In this document: in pieces, positions 48,574 to 55,234 of the stretch
Position numbering within the stretch: position 1 is the stretch's first letter
How the letters are laid out: each line of letters starts with the position of its first letter
Source of the DNA: Papilionanthe hookeriana x Papilionanthe teres
Taxonomy: Eukaryota; Streptophyta; Magnoliopsida; Asparagales; Orchidaceae
Direction of reading: 5' to 3'
Assembly: GCA_022702705.1 (NCBI GenBank)
Contig: CM040426.1
Span: forward strand, 72,747,306 to 72,811,305
DNA: 64,000 nucleotides
Position numbers and translations under genes: made by a program
Notes under the pieces: generated by a model
What the model was told of the DNA's origin: nothing
The model's input: only the letters and a program-made list of their open reading frames with translations
Databases searched by the model: none

Positions 48574-49416
48574 AATCTTCCTCAATTTTATATGTTGTTT
48601 ATTTTAATTTTAATTTATGTTTTAGTTTTTATTTTAATTAAGTTTATTTTCATTTAGTTTATGTTTGTTTTGTTTTGAAGTTAGGTTTAATTTAATTTAA
48701 GATTTGATTTGCTTTAGATTCAATTTTGATCAAGTTATGATTTATTTTAAGTGTAAGTTTAATTTAATTTAAATATCAATTTAGTTTAATTTGAGTTTGT
48801 TTTATAAGTTGAGTTATAATATCATTTAGGTTTTAGATTAAGTTAACTATCAAAGTTTGATTTCAAATTTAGTTAATTTGAGTTTTATGTTATATTTTGG
48901 TTAGTTTAAGTTTAAATTTAGCTTGAGTCTAATCTGGGTCCATTTTTTATGTTAAGTCACTTTAATATAAATTTAAGTTTTAATTTAGTTCTATTTAATT
49001 AGATTTTAATTTGGTTTGATTTTAATTTGAATGTTGTCTGCTTGGTAACATTGTTAGAATAATATTGCATAGATATATTTAGTTATATTCTGTTATACAA
49101 TAACCTTTTTTTTTAATCAGATCATTTGTGGAAGAAACTCGTCGAAAATCCAAAGCAGTGGTGGGACAATAGATCATCAAAGGTAACCACATCATTGTAT
49201 AGACCCATCAATGAATTTTCCGATTTGTTCTCCAAAAATAAGTGATATTGGGTGTTGTTTTCAAGAGTTTTATGTGTAATATGGCAGCTAAAACCAACCT
49301 ATCCTGATTTCAAGCACAAAGATGATGGTGATGCTTTGTGGCTAAACTCAGCTCCATCATGGGTTTTGCCAATGTTGCCTCCACAACCAGCAGCAAAGAA
49401 TGCTAATAATGAGTAG
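18107..49416 (+). CDS. OSB: OSB-type organellar single-stranded DNA-binding protein, 7 exons over 31.3 kb
   Basis: Exons: 18107-18492, 19790-19928, 36408-36504, 40775-40875, 41002-41167, 49121-49182, 49288-49416; 1,080 bp, 359 residues plus stop. All six introns are GT-AG and phases close. The N-terminal ~45 residues (rich in S/L/R, few acids) look like an organelle transit peptide. Residues ~81-185 form an OB-fold of SSB type (QPKVANSVHLVGTI ... IIFRGDLAEIAACHLKTNDI ... YVSGQLAGD ... LLAHSLNFVK). Two C-terminal PDF motifs follow: LWNELVIDPQKWLDNR...NPDFKH (219-251) and LWKKLVENPKQWWDNR...YPDFKH (299-327). Known OSB proteins bind ssDNA in mitochondria or plastids and limit illegitimate recombination of organelle DNA; function here is by family. 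Introns 2, 3 and 5 (16,479, 4,270 and 7,953 bp) hold nested transposons. Confidence 0.9.
19187..19246. repeat. (TAA)n microsatellite in OSB intron 1
   Basis: Twenty uninterrupted trinucleotides. Confidence 0.95.
19790..19928 (+). CDS. OSB: OSB exon 2: OB-fold core
   Basis: Acceptor ttatttcag. The first base completes W129, giving LWMPIIFRGDLAEIAACHLK. Ends phase 0 with ENIK before donor gtgtag. Matches the central and C-terminal OB-fold of OSB proteins. Confidence 0.9.
20180..20830 (+). repeat. Dispersed repeat copy A, interrupted by an RTE tail
   Basis: The 5' part has gagtattgagtg-type words followed by 'gagtttgtattttggctatacacctcatg'. The 3' part has 'gtattttttggattcgagatactt' and 'gggcataac'. 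The same blocks in the same order occur at 32945-33340 plus 35376-35520, where an L1-type LINE splits them. Here the RTE tail (20450-20560) sits between. Confidence 0.6.
20450..20560 (+). mobile_element. RTE-type LINE 3' tail, copy 1
   Basis: Translates to TLNRTKWRNMIHVADLAQWD followed by KGLLLLLLL, written by TTG/TTA repeats. This is the conserved C-terminus and short repeat tail of plant RTE LINEs. Only the last ~100 bp are present. Confidence 0.75.
21107..21797. repeat. Tandem duplication, two copies of about 343-347 bp
   Basis: Unit 1 starts at 21107 (actttcataatctc) and unit 2 at 21451; the beginning of a third unit (acttttcata) is at about 21797. Both units contain 'ggaactcacccctaaaaatcc' and 'ctcctgaacttcttcaagc'. 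They differ by scattered substitutions and homopolymer lengths. No coding meaning was found. Confidence 0.8.
22160..22640 (-). mobile_element. RTE-type LINE 3' fragment, copy 2 (minus)
   Basis: The minus strand from about 22640 gives a broken LCDxK...LKENF segment. It then gives an open 100 residues with IRKSHFRWFGHVKRRPSDDP, DLTYVKKGRHGPKKT and MSQWRNGINVVKPT. The tail at 22190-22160 reads WDKGLL-like with TTG repeats. This is the C-terminal end of an RTE reverse transcriptase, 5'-truncated. Confidence 0.8.
22790..23835 (-). pseudogene. Degenerate Ty1/Copia protease-integrase remnant
   Basis: On the minus strand, in order: SWIIDSGATDHMTG (Copia aspartic protease active site, about 23800-23760); a gag-pre-integrase block with NIKCVAHFPHVCVFQ and RMIGIVVQVVGLYF (about 23570-23450); integrase words YTPYAHFSLIHSDL and IDDHTRMTWF; then DEKNRHFL and SIIFQSNIPKR near 22930-22850. 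Frameshifts and stops lie throughout, and RT and RNase H are missing. It lies in OSB intron 2, antisense to the gene. Confidence 0.78.
23836..24625. other. Intron 2 sequence between Copia remnant and GC-rich duplication
   Basis: Probably includes a decayed gag part of the Copia element on the minus strand. The rest reads, on the minus strand, like a T-rich plant intron following the donor at 24625-24620. No gene is supported. Confidence 0.35.
24626..25673 (-). repeat. Duplicated GC-rich segment, possible captured gene 5' end
   Basis: Two direct copies, about 24647-25158 and 25159-25673 (period 512), differ by substitutions and small indels. GC content is far above the surrounding intron. On the minus strand, copy 1 ends in a consensus donor (AACAG|gtgagt at about 24626-24620), which copy 2 lacks. 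The preceding 80 bases can be read as an open stretch ending ASISFCLGVLLVNR, though other frames are also open and the copies disagree. I infer a captured promoter/first exon, but the gene is not identified. Confidence 0.5.
25674..25760. mobile_element. Short inverted-repeat (MITE-like) terminus with a 21-bp hairpin
   Basis: 25711-25731 is a perfect palindrome, 10-bp arms around one base (gcggcgtttt g aaaacgccgc). It is followed by 'ccgcacccaataagctgccccaaacgggc'. The reverse complement (GCCCGTTTGGGGCAGC) resembles PIF/Harbinger-type ends and the terminus at about 40340-40380. Confidence 0.45.
25957..26241 (-). pseudogene. Possible Ty3/Gypsy RT-RNase H linker relic
   Basis: An open minus-strand stretch includes EPKYVLKAILLIDFFVKEM, reminiscent of the Gypsy RNase H connection (…LKAQALADFxxEM). 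No catalytic residues can be checked in so short a piece, and nothing recognisable follows. Confidence 0.35.
26242..28184. other. Intron 2 of OSB, probable Gypsy-derived non-coding DNA
   Basis: No supported gene. It lies downstream (minus sense) of the gag-like stretch at 28580-28185 and is probably part of the same decayed element. Short open frames here resemble nothing I know. Confidence 0.35.
28185..28580 (-). pseudogene. Athila-like Gypsy gag N-terminal ('putative plant transposon protein') fragment
   Basis: From ATG at 28580 the minus strand reads LISERFFQTPGSEIQ, one in-frame TAG where the family has tryptophan, then FHEFYANAKESVDERVFVRG and YLAFDPTTSTNYFAF. This pattern (EFYAN ... 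VFVRGxxVxFxPxxIxxFY) is typical of the domain found in Athila-type Gypsy elements and non-autonomous relatives. Confidence 0.6.
28581..29233. other. GC-richer non-coding part of the Gypsy-derived block
   Basis: Includes one copy of the 'gcgtggtcatgcc..tggtgtggccatgcc' palindromic words (28920-28995) that are tandemly repeated at 32440-32680. No gene is supported. Confidence 0.4.
29234..29425. repeat. Tandem duplication, 2 x 96 bp
   Basis: Units start at 29234 and 29330 (tgatccgtcgtccaatattt) and are almost identical. The period is a multiple of three, so one minus-strand frame stays open through both, but the peptide is low-complexity and I do not call a gene. Confidence 0.85.
29426..31499. 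other. OSB intron 2, no gene recognised
   Basis: AT-rich sequence without recognised domains on either strand; probably retrotransposon-derived judging from its surroundings. Confidence 0.35.
31500..32040. repeat. Degenerate GGACCTGGGTT-type minisatellite
   Basis: Roughly 540 bp of short degenerate units such as 'ttggatctgggt', 'ttgacctgagttag' and 'acctgggttaaccc', mostly 10-17 bp. Strand asymmetry is strong: the + strand is G/T-rich with few C. Confidence 0.7.
32440..32690. repeat. Tandem palindromic GGCGTGGCTACGCC-type repeat
   Basis: About three to four degenerate units combine a near-palindrome (tggctacgccc, gtgaccacgcc) with 'aggaacttctg'. A related single unit lies at 28920-28995. 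It probably belongs to the Gypsy-like block. Confidence 0.6.
32945..33340 (+). repeat. Dispersed repeat copy B, 5' part
   Basis: Words 'gagtgttgactgcc', 'gagtttgagtttatatttaggctatacaactc' and 'gatcttgagcagagttg' match copy A at 20180-20480. Its 3' part resumes at 35376, after the LINE. Confidence 0.6.
33341..35381 (-). mobile_element. L1-type LINE, ORF2 deleted, (TA)n on both sides
   Basis: On the minus strand, from right to left: (AT)n 35318-35375, a GC-rich 5' region, ORF1 relic (34974-33636), a 3' UTR with AATAAAATAAGCCCCAGGGC, and a (TA)n tail 33346-33365. The whole of ORF2 (endonuclease, RT, RNase H) is absent. TCTTTT at 33341-33346 and 35376-35381 is a likely short target duplication. 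The element splits a dispersed repeat whose other copy is at 20180-20830, which confirms the insertion. Confidence 0.75.
33636..34974 (-). pseudogene. LINE ORF1: DUF4283 and CCHC-type zinc knuckle, frameshifted
   Basis: Begins MAPTYAAAVSGG at 34974. A DUF4283-like part follows (YTLVGQFLYVNPKLEIIRGH, FTGSWKVGSLDGRHVLIQL). A frameshift occurs near 34600-34660, after which FPGLKVHLFDYEIIYTLATA and YCSHYGMFGHSNSSYYRLHP continue. The latter is the degenerate plant zinc knuckle zf-CCHC_4, with the usual first cysteine pair altered. This is nucleic-acid-binding ORF1p of plant L1 elements. A further break lies near 33900 and the product cannot be made intact. Confidence 0.8.
35376..35520 (+). repeat. 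Dispersed repeat copy B, 3' part
   Basis: 'gtattttttggatgtaagatatttt' and 'tttaggcgtaacc' match 20705-20815 of copy A. Confidence 0.6.
35521..36407. other. End of OSB intron 2
   Basis: T-rich, ordinary intron-like sequence leading to the acceptor ttctttttag. A G/C tract at 36065-36125 stands out, but no feature is supported. Confidence 0.5.
36408..36504 (+). CDS. OSB: OSB exon 3: OB-fold end and linker
   Basis: Acceptor ttctttttag; encodes LLAHSLNFVKDASSQKRGGY, the expected last OB-fold strand (compare '...VxxLNFV' in the family), then a polar linker. Donor gtattc leaves one base, completed to glycine by exon 4. An earlier donor (GAG|gtatct at 36486) is possible but would break the phase with exon 4. 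Confidence 0.82.
36733..36970. mobile_element. MITE-like repeat, copy in OSB intron 3
   Basis: Related to 8247-8474 through 'gggactaaat', 'ggagactattt', 'attaaaga' and 'ctctaggactaaataaccctctgaaaagag'. Confidence 0.5.
36971..38519. other. OSB intron 3, no gene recognised
   Basis: AT-rich intron sequence apart from the GT microsatellite. Confidence 0.45.
37689..37718. repeat. (GT)n microsatellite
   Basis: About 15 pure dinucleotides in OSB intron 3. Confidence 0.95.
38700..39380 (-). pseudogene. Possible Ty3/Gypsy retropepsin-like relic
   Basis: Minus-strand open stretch 39037-38720 has TSPTLVEKLRLDTILYPSNY followed by LLDWIQMESRMRID. This fits the segment after the aspartate active site in plant Gypsy proteases (…LxLxTxPHPxPYxLxWI…). 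The DSGA active site itself is not seen. Weak call. Confidence 0.4.
39381..40059. other. OSB intron 3, no gene recognised
   Basis: AT-rich. The short frame at 39387 encodes only hydrophobic low-complexity residues and is not called. Confidence 0.45.
40060..40530. mobile_element. MITE-like repeat with a second small element inside
   Basis: Outer repeat: 'aaggagtaaagtgtcgaaagggcccctgactg' at 40060 and 'gagtcagagaactattttgacattta' at about 40505-40530, in the same family as 8247-8474. The interior 40155-40380 is absent from the other copies and ends in ccgctgtcccaaatgcagcc, resembling the terminus at 25674-25760. Confidence 0.55.
40775..40875 (+). CDS. OSB: OSB exon 4: first half of PDF motif 1
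   Basis: Acceptor atatag at 40769-40774; encodes SLWNELVIDPQKWLDNREGK. The donor gtgact at 40876 is chosen because it preserves phase 0; it leaves four residues (LKGL) more than the second PDF copy has at this junction. Confidence 0.85.
41002..41167 (+). CDS. OSB: OSB exon 5: second half of PDF motif 1
   Basis: Acceptor ctctgcag; encodes NPDFKHNETGKGLWLNTAPD and continues to SKFAKSASH before donor gtaata. An alternative acceptor 20 bases upstream (tttatag, ending 40983) would disturb the phase. The match with exon 7 supports 41002. Confidence 0.87.
41700..42320 (+). mobile_element. RTE-type LINE 3' fragment, copy 3
   Basis: The + strand reads, with frame breaks, CYRYLRFIVQSDGDIDGDLI, WRNALSLLCDRKV, LSLAEMRFFRWMSGFTLTD, then a GHVKRRP-like degraded part, MTLNRTQLRKRIHVVDPSWW and DKGLF. 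This is the C-terminal RT domain of the same RTE family as at 20450 and 22160. It is 5'-truncated and interrupted. Confidence 0.8.
45816..45851. repeat. 36-bp near-perfect palindrome
   Basis: cattttatacagtcagc followed by gagctgactggataaaatg. Self-complementary apart from two mismatched pairs. It lies in the spacer of the large inverted repeat but is off its main axis. Confidence 0.8.
48504..48570. repeat. (TA)n microsatellite in right arm of inverted repeat
   Basis: Pure dinucleotide run. The matching place in the left arm (about 43079-43085) has only a few repeats, so the tract expanded after the arms arose. Confidence 0.9.
49121..49182 (+). CDS. OSB: OSB exon 6: first half of PDF motif 2
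   Basis: Acceptor ttttaatcag; the first two bases complete D297. Encodes HLWKKLVENPKQWWDNRSSK and ends phase 0 at donor gtaacc. Confidence 0.9.
49288..49416 (+). CDS. OSB: OSB exon 7: second half of PDF motif 2 and stop
   Basis: Acceptor tatggcag; encodes YPDFKHKDDGDALWLNSAPS, then a proline/alanine-rich tail and stop tag at 49414-49416. Confidence 0.9.
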   Translation, partial: LKPTYPDFKHKDDGDALWLNSAPSWVLPMLPPQPAAKNANNE

Positions 49417-49637
49417 GCTGCTCACACCAAGTATTCTCTCTTCCGCTGCTTCTTCTATATTATACAAAGTATATTTAATTGAATCAATATATTATTTTAT
49501 GTGGGAAATGCATTTCAATGTTTTTCTTTTTAAAAAGTTTCTTTTAGTTTTAGGAAGCATTCACTTTTTTTTGGTGAACAGTGCATAAGCTTGAGAATTT
49601 GTAATGTCAGCTGCATGCACGGTTGGCATGGTGCAGG

Positions 49638-49643
<6 letters not shown>

Positions 49644-49707
<64 letters not shown>
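49644..49707. repeat. (TA)n microsatellite downstream of OSB
   Basis: About 32 pure dinucleotides, 228 bp after the stop codon, probably in or just beyond the 3' UTR. A (GT)n tract follows at about 49873-49896. Confidence 0.9.
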
Positions 49708-49710
<3 letters not shown>

Positions 49711-49865
49711 AACTTGGAAAATTTTTGGTATATTAGTTGTAGTAATTTTGAAATTAGTTGGCGTTGATGTGAAATTTTGTGATGTGCTAGAGGTGTTTAT
49801 TTATTGCCGGGATGAGCTTAATAGGGAATAATTTGTGGAAGAGTAAACAAAGTAATGAGAGGATG

Positions 49866-49896
<31 letters not shown>

Positions 49897-50201
49897 ATTA
49901 AATGCAGTTGCTTCTAATTATAAAGTTCTCCGACCATTTATTATGCACCTAGGGCTTTCGCCTAAGTTGAGCATATACGGGCACGGTGTAATTTCTCATA
50001 ATGAAGTCGTGGGTTTCAATTGGGCTAGCATGCCTACATGAAATAAAGTTTTGATATACTGAGTGTTTTCTTACTATTTCAAATTTTTATGAGTAGACAA
50101 TTTGATATTTTGATAATAAGTAATACAGCTTTTCATTATTTTTTTCTTTCTTGGATTTTAAATGACTGGCTAACAATCATAACGGCAAATATGATGATAA
50201 T

Positions 50202-51284
50202 TGATGCGTGATAGAGAATTTGCAATGATAAAAGTAATGATTTATTGTTTTGGCACTGTATGTGAATCTATCACACTTTCGAATAATAAAAGTGATAGGT
50301 AGAGTTAATATAGGTTTTTAGAGGAAACATTTAGAAATGAAAAACTCAAGGGGTCTAGCCTAGGTAGAACAATCTACTAAAAATTGGTGACTACACGAAC
50401 ATGTCCTTGTCTCACAAACAGGAAAGGACTACACAAATAATAAGATACAATATTTGATGCACAACGATCGTGAGTGAATGCAATTGGTAATTGTTGTCGA
50501 CTTACTGGAATTCCAATATATGGCCTATGAGATGCGTCATTATATGGTATATTGGATGGCTTACTACCCAACATTTGTTGTTTTGCAATGTACTTTGAGA
50601 TTCTGCAACGCACATTGTGACTTTGCAATTGATTTCACAGCAAAAAGGCAAGTGTCGGTCAATGGCGGCCAACTGAGGCCGGCCAATGACTACTGGAGCG
50701 GGCGACCTTCCTTGGACCTTCAGTGTAGAACATGAGGTTTTCGCTCCTCTAAGTTTTAGTCTTTCTCTAAATCAAATTCTAAGTCTCCTCTCAAGAGATG
50801 GGTCTGACTCTATTCAAAGTTTCTCTGCAAGAGAGGTTTTCCTGCAAATTAGAAAAGAATTTAAACCACTCAAGCAGACGGATAGAAGAGGTTTTCTCGA
50901 CTGAAAGGAATTCTGTGAATATTTGAGTGTCTTAATGATGTCATAATTGAGTGGTCTTGGGCTCATTGGATTTATCTTATCGATACGTTCGATTTGATTA
51001 TAAGTTTGTCAGATTTAGAGTATGTTTGACCTTTCGATTGTTGCCCATAAGCTTCTAAATATGACTTAATGGTTCGATTTGAGTTTGATTTGACTTGAAG
51101 TGGATCAATTTTGGTGTCATTGTGTTTGTCTCGTCGAACCGATCAGTTTGACTGTAAGTTTATTGAAATAGGAGTTCTGAATTATCTTTTATTAAAACTT
51201 TTTTTGTTAAAAAAATATCTAGAGATTTGTGTCATATCTTGAGATCTGTGTTAATGATGAAAATTTGTTGATGTGACTACAACA
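50202..51284 (-). mobile_element. LTR-like unit, minus orientation
   Basis: On the minus strand it begins TGTTGTAGTCACATCAAC (from 51284), carries the same AT-rich arm as the other units and a short GTCGGTCAATGGCGGCC-rich block (50650-50710). It ends in ACGCATCA at 50202. Probably the 3' LTR, or a solo LTR, next to the unit at 52073-53420. Confidence 0.55.
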
Positions 51285-52072
51285 GACAATTGAATAAATT
51301 TACATGCGGATTAATCTTTGATAGTGAGATGTGTCTTCTCGTAGCTTTTGTTGTTAGTCATAATTTTAACTTTTATGCAAGTATCAAATTAATAAGAGTA
51401 GTTACTTAAAGAAAATCAATAATTATAGATTTTATAAATGACGATGCCCCATCCTGTTATAGGCAAATACAACTTCATGAAAATACCCTCGAGTATAAAA
51501 ACTCAATATTCATAGTAATAATTTTTTTTAGTAAGGGTTAAGATTCTTGGAAGTTATGATGAGCGGGAAAGTGATCCCTATCTTATGGAGGTAACTCTTC
51601 TCATATCAAGTGTTGTAACTCGTCACATATTACATTGTCAGGAGTGACAACAAGATGTGGTGAAACCAACTTTTCTTTGATATTCTAAACTGGTAGAGGA
51701 AGGGTTTCATAGCAAGGGGCACGATAATTTCTTGTTGGCAATAGAACTTGTGGTAAGTAAGCTCCATCCGGCTGTGCGGGCATCGACTGTCGAGCCTCGC
51801 GCAAGAGCTGAAGGATCTCATTCTGAGATTCCTTCATCATGCGAACTCAATCCTCCAGAAAAAGGTCCGAGGCGCCTTCACTGGCAGGTTAATATCTTCT
51901 AGGGTGACAGACACGGAGGCTTGATGTCTTTAGCTCTGTGCTTGTCCCCTTGAATGGTGGGTGTTGGAGTGGGATGCTCCGTTGTTCAAAGTGTCATGTA
52001 TGGTGGCTATTCATCAAATTCACTAGTCATTCAGTGGTGAGATTGCTTTTCCCACAGACGTAGCCAAACTAT
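51285..52072 (-). mobile_element. Internal non-coding region of a possible non-autonomous LTR element
   Basis: Lies between two minus-oriented LTR-like units. Next to the right unit it has a primer-binding-site-like TTTGGCTACGTCTGTGGGA (minus, about 52068-52050), a sequence class often seen after the 5' LTR of plant elements. No intact gag or pol; the weak frames are not called. No clear polypurine tract was seen at the other end. Confidence 0.45.
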
Positions 52073-53420
52073 TGTTTGTTGAAGGATTCGGGGTGGTAGA
52101 GTAATTATTAGTGTAACTGTATTGCACGAAATTCCAACATATGCATAGGTAATTGAAGAGACGTTAATGCGCCGTAAGTTTTTATGTGGAAAACCTAAAA
52201 GTGAAAAAAATTACGGGCTAGCATGCATAATGATTCACTATAAGTTGATGAGTACACATGCATGCTCTTGTCCCTTATTTGAAAAAGTGTCTCACAGTTC
52301 CTTAAAGTATGATGGTTTTATTCAAAAAATAGTTGTTCAATGGATAGTTGCTATTGCAGTTAGGAGTAGTTGTCGAGACTTCGGTGCATCATCTTTGAGG
52401 TGTGTCATTGCATGGTATTCATGATGCTGTACTACTCTGTAAGCTGCCTTGTTACTCTGCGATGTTGGTCTTTACTCCACACGACGCATCTTTACTCAAC
52501 TAAATTGGTCTTTACTGTGCATGGTGCTTCATTACTTTGCAGTGTATATCTCGACTTCGTGAGTGGCTTCGTTGCAACGAGCAGAAATCGATCGGTGGTG
52601 CTTTAGGTGACCAACAACCAGTGGTCGATGATGATCAGCACGGTATTCATGATGCTATACTACTCTGTAAGCTGCCTTGTTACTCTGCGATGTTGGTCTT
52701 TACTCTACACGAAGCATCTTTACTCAACTAAATTGGTCTTTACTGTGCATGGTGCTTCATTACTTTGCAGTGTATATCTCGACTTCGTGATTGGCTTCGT
52801 TGCAACGAGCAGAAATCGATCGGTGGTGCTTTAGGTGACCAACAACCAGTGGTTGATGATGATCAGCGACTGTGGGAGTGAGGAGCGTTCGTCGGCTCTT
52901 CAGTCCGAAACAATAATATAATTCAGCTCATTATCAAATCAACTCCAGTTCCAACTCTTCTTCTGGTTCAAGGTCTAACTCCCTTTTCATGAAATGTGTT
53001 GGCTCTATTTATAGAGCCTGAGAGTGATCTCTCTGCATTTAAGAAATGAATTCATACTACTCCGTTGAACGACCCAGAGATATTCCTTTGATCAGATGAT
53101 ATTTTGTAGCAATTTAAGTGTCTTAATGATGTCATAATTGAGTGATTCTAGACTCATGATATTCGTTTCATCGAGATGCTTAAATTGATTTTAAGCTTGT
53201 CAAATTTCAAATCCATTTGAACTGCTTGATTTGGCTTGCATTGAGTTAATTTCGGTGTCATCGGGTCCTTCTCATCGAGCTGGTTAGTTTGACTGTAAGT
53301 TTTCTGTAATCGGACTTTTGGATGATTTTTACTTTGATCATTTTTTTTCTAAAACAATGTCTCTGTCATGTCTCGAAATTCATGTTATTTGATAAAAATT
53401 TGCTCTTGAAGTATCTTCTT
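52073..53420 (-). mobile_element. LTR-like unit, minus orientation, with internal 228-bp duplication
   Basis: On the minus strand it begins near 53420 (…GCAAATTTTTATC) and ends CGAATCCTTCAACAAACA at 52073. This is comparable to CGAATCTTCAAGCACACATCA at the end of the unit at 5858. The arm 53100-53400 matches the arm of the neighbouring unit in reverse complement. Confidence 0.5.
52414..52866. repeat. Tandem duplication, 2 x 228 bp
   Basis: Units start at 52414 and 52642 (ggtattcatgatgctrtact) and differ at only a few positions, so the duplication is recent compared with the surrounding repeats. 228 is a multiple of three, so open frames carry through, but the peptides resemble nothing known. 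Confidence 0.9.
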
Positions 53421-53640
53421 TTAAAATAAAAATTAGAGTTTGATCGACATCCTCACCGAGAAGCCTTTTTTGAACTATCAATTTTGTTCATGATCTCCTC
53501 AAATAGAGCTTCGTTTGTCTACATCTTGTCCTGTTGCGGAAAACTACTCTGCCCTGTGTTCGATTCGAAGCAGTGTGGAAACTTAACATACGCTTTTTTC
53601 CGGCTTTATTTTATCTGCCCCAATTCTATATTCGATTTTT

Positions 53641-54603
53641 TGTTATTTCTTGATACGCCGTGAACAAATTTTCAACATTTGACAAGAATCTCAAGGCATA
53701 GCAAGGAGCTCAATGAACTTTTTGAGTAAGAAACATTCAAACATTGACTAAGAGTCATTCAGAGCTCTGATTTCAATACACTTATAGTCTAACTGACCGG
53801 CTCGATGAGATAGGCCCAATTATACTAAATTTAGTCCAATTCGAGTAAAATCAAGTCCTGATCAAGATATTAAACCGCTTTTGAAAGCTTTCCAGTTATA
53901 TTTGAAAGGTCAAACAGATTCCAAATGTGGTGAGCCCATATTTGGATCGAGCATTTTGGCAAAGACGAATCCAATGAGACGAAGATCGCTCATTTCCTAC
54001 ATCGTTAATGCAGTCAAATGTCTATCAAATATCATCTGATTAAAAGAATTTCTCTGGGTCGTCCAATCAGAGTGATTTATATTTCTTCACTAATTGCAAG
54101 CGAGACTTTTTAAATAGAACCCCACTCCTCTCATGAGGGAGAGCTTAAAGCCTAAATATGACTAAAGCTATGAAAATGTGCTGGAAGTCCAGCATCATAT
54201 CGTTGCTAACAGCCGTCAAACACTGCTAACCATCGCCGACCACCAATCGCCGATCGCTGCCGACCGTCACCTGCCACCAATCATTGACCGAAGTCGACCA
54301 CCACTTGTCTGCCGCCGCTCACTTCTTACCACAAGTTCAACTGCACACTGACTGTGTAACTCGGAAGATTGTTTAACCCTTTTCTCACATGTGGCATGAG
54401 AGACTGTACTTGTAATCTCGAGTTTATAGTGAATTTCTTTAGTTGGGTCTGGCCCTGTGGCTTTTTCCTTAACAGGTTTTTCATGTAAAAATTTCTGGTG
54501 TCTCTATTGATTGTTTTCTTTCATCTAAGTGTGTGTTGAATTCTCGTGCAACGCTAAGACGATAATCTATTACTTTATCCCGTGAATTTTCTAGCATTCA
54601 TCA
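53641..54603 (+). mobile_element. LTR-like unit, + orientation, head to head with its neighbour
   Basis: Starts TGTTATTTCTTGATACG and ends ttctagcattcatca. Contains the AT-rich arm (53750-54080), a GC-rich GACCACCAATCGCCGATC minisatellite (54195-54310) and a U5-like stretch (ctgtggctttttccttaaca ... tctattgattgttttcttt) typical of plant LTR 3' ends. No internal domain is attached, so a solo LTR is likely. Confidence 0.55.
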
Positions 54604-55234
54604 GTTCTATTTATCTATTATCCCAAGTTCAATGGGTTCAAAAACAAACCCACACATAAAAATTGTGAATGATTTAGAAAAAAATGATAGATCTATTTTT
54701 ATTAAATCATTTAAATGTTAAATCATGAAATAGGTTTGCATGATAGATCTTAATCTTTGTTAAATTCTTGTAAATTATTTGTCGTACTTTCCTTGAGTTA
54801 TTACATGAGGAATCTATAATTTAAATGCATTCACAGGATTTACTAAGCATAGTTGAAGTTAGCCAGACAATCGCTTGCTCTGATGAGTGCTTTATCTTTT
54901 ATTTATAGCTAAAACATAAAGAGGGAAAGAGCGTACTCCAAAGCGAGGTGATCAATAAAGATAGAGATACATTATTGTCTAAGAATTAAATTTTTTCTTC
55001 CTTTTAGCTTTCTCTCTGTATAAAAGATTTTCTCATATAATACAACTGGTTGAACATTACTTCTCTTGGGATCTCTAACTCATCTTTTTTTATCTTCTTG
55101 ACATTGACGTAATAATTAATATTATATCTAAGATTTAGCATCATATGTTATCGTCTATATCTCATATGTTTGTCGGGTAACATCCTTGTCAATCTGCTCT
55201 ATCTTTGAGCTAATTCAACACCATGCCAATTTGA
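54604..55234. other. Intergenic, nothing recognised
   Basis: AT-rich with no supported gene. Confidence 0.45.

Larger units (their letters stand above)
42620..49035. mobile_element. 6.4-kb imperfect inverted repeat (foldback-like) in OSB intron 5
   Basis: Left arm about 42620-45490, right arm about 45850-49035. Matched landmarks read in reverse complement: 43379-43392 with 48219-48232; 44800-44824 with 46806-46830; 45384-45396 with 45917-45929 (13 of 13). The arms share AT-rich ends, a CT-rich middle (left 43430-43700, right 47880-48200) and 'gctgaaatcctg' type words. No transposase is recognised. It may be a foldback/Mutator-like element or two related elements inserted head to head. Confidence 0.75.

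Noticed and set aside
50478..50904. Overlapping 85- and 72-residue frames
   Set aside because: Lie in an LTR-like unit and include its GTCGG-rich block; no domain.
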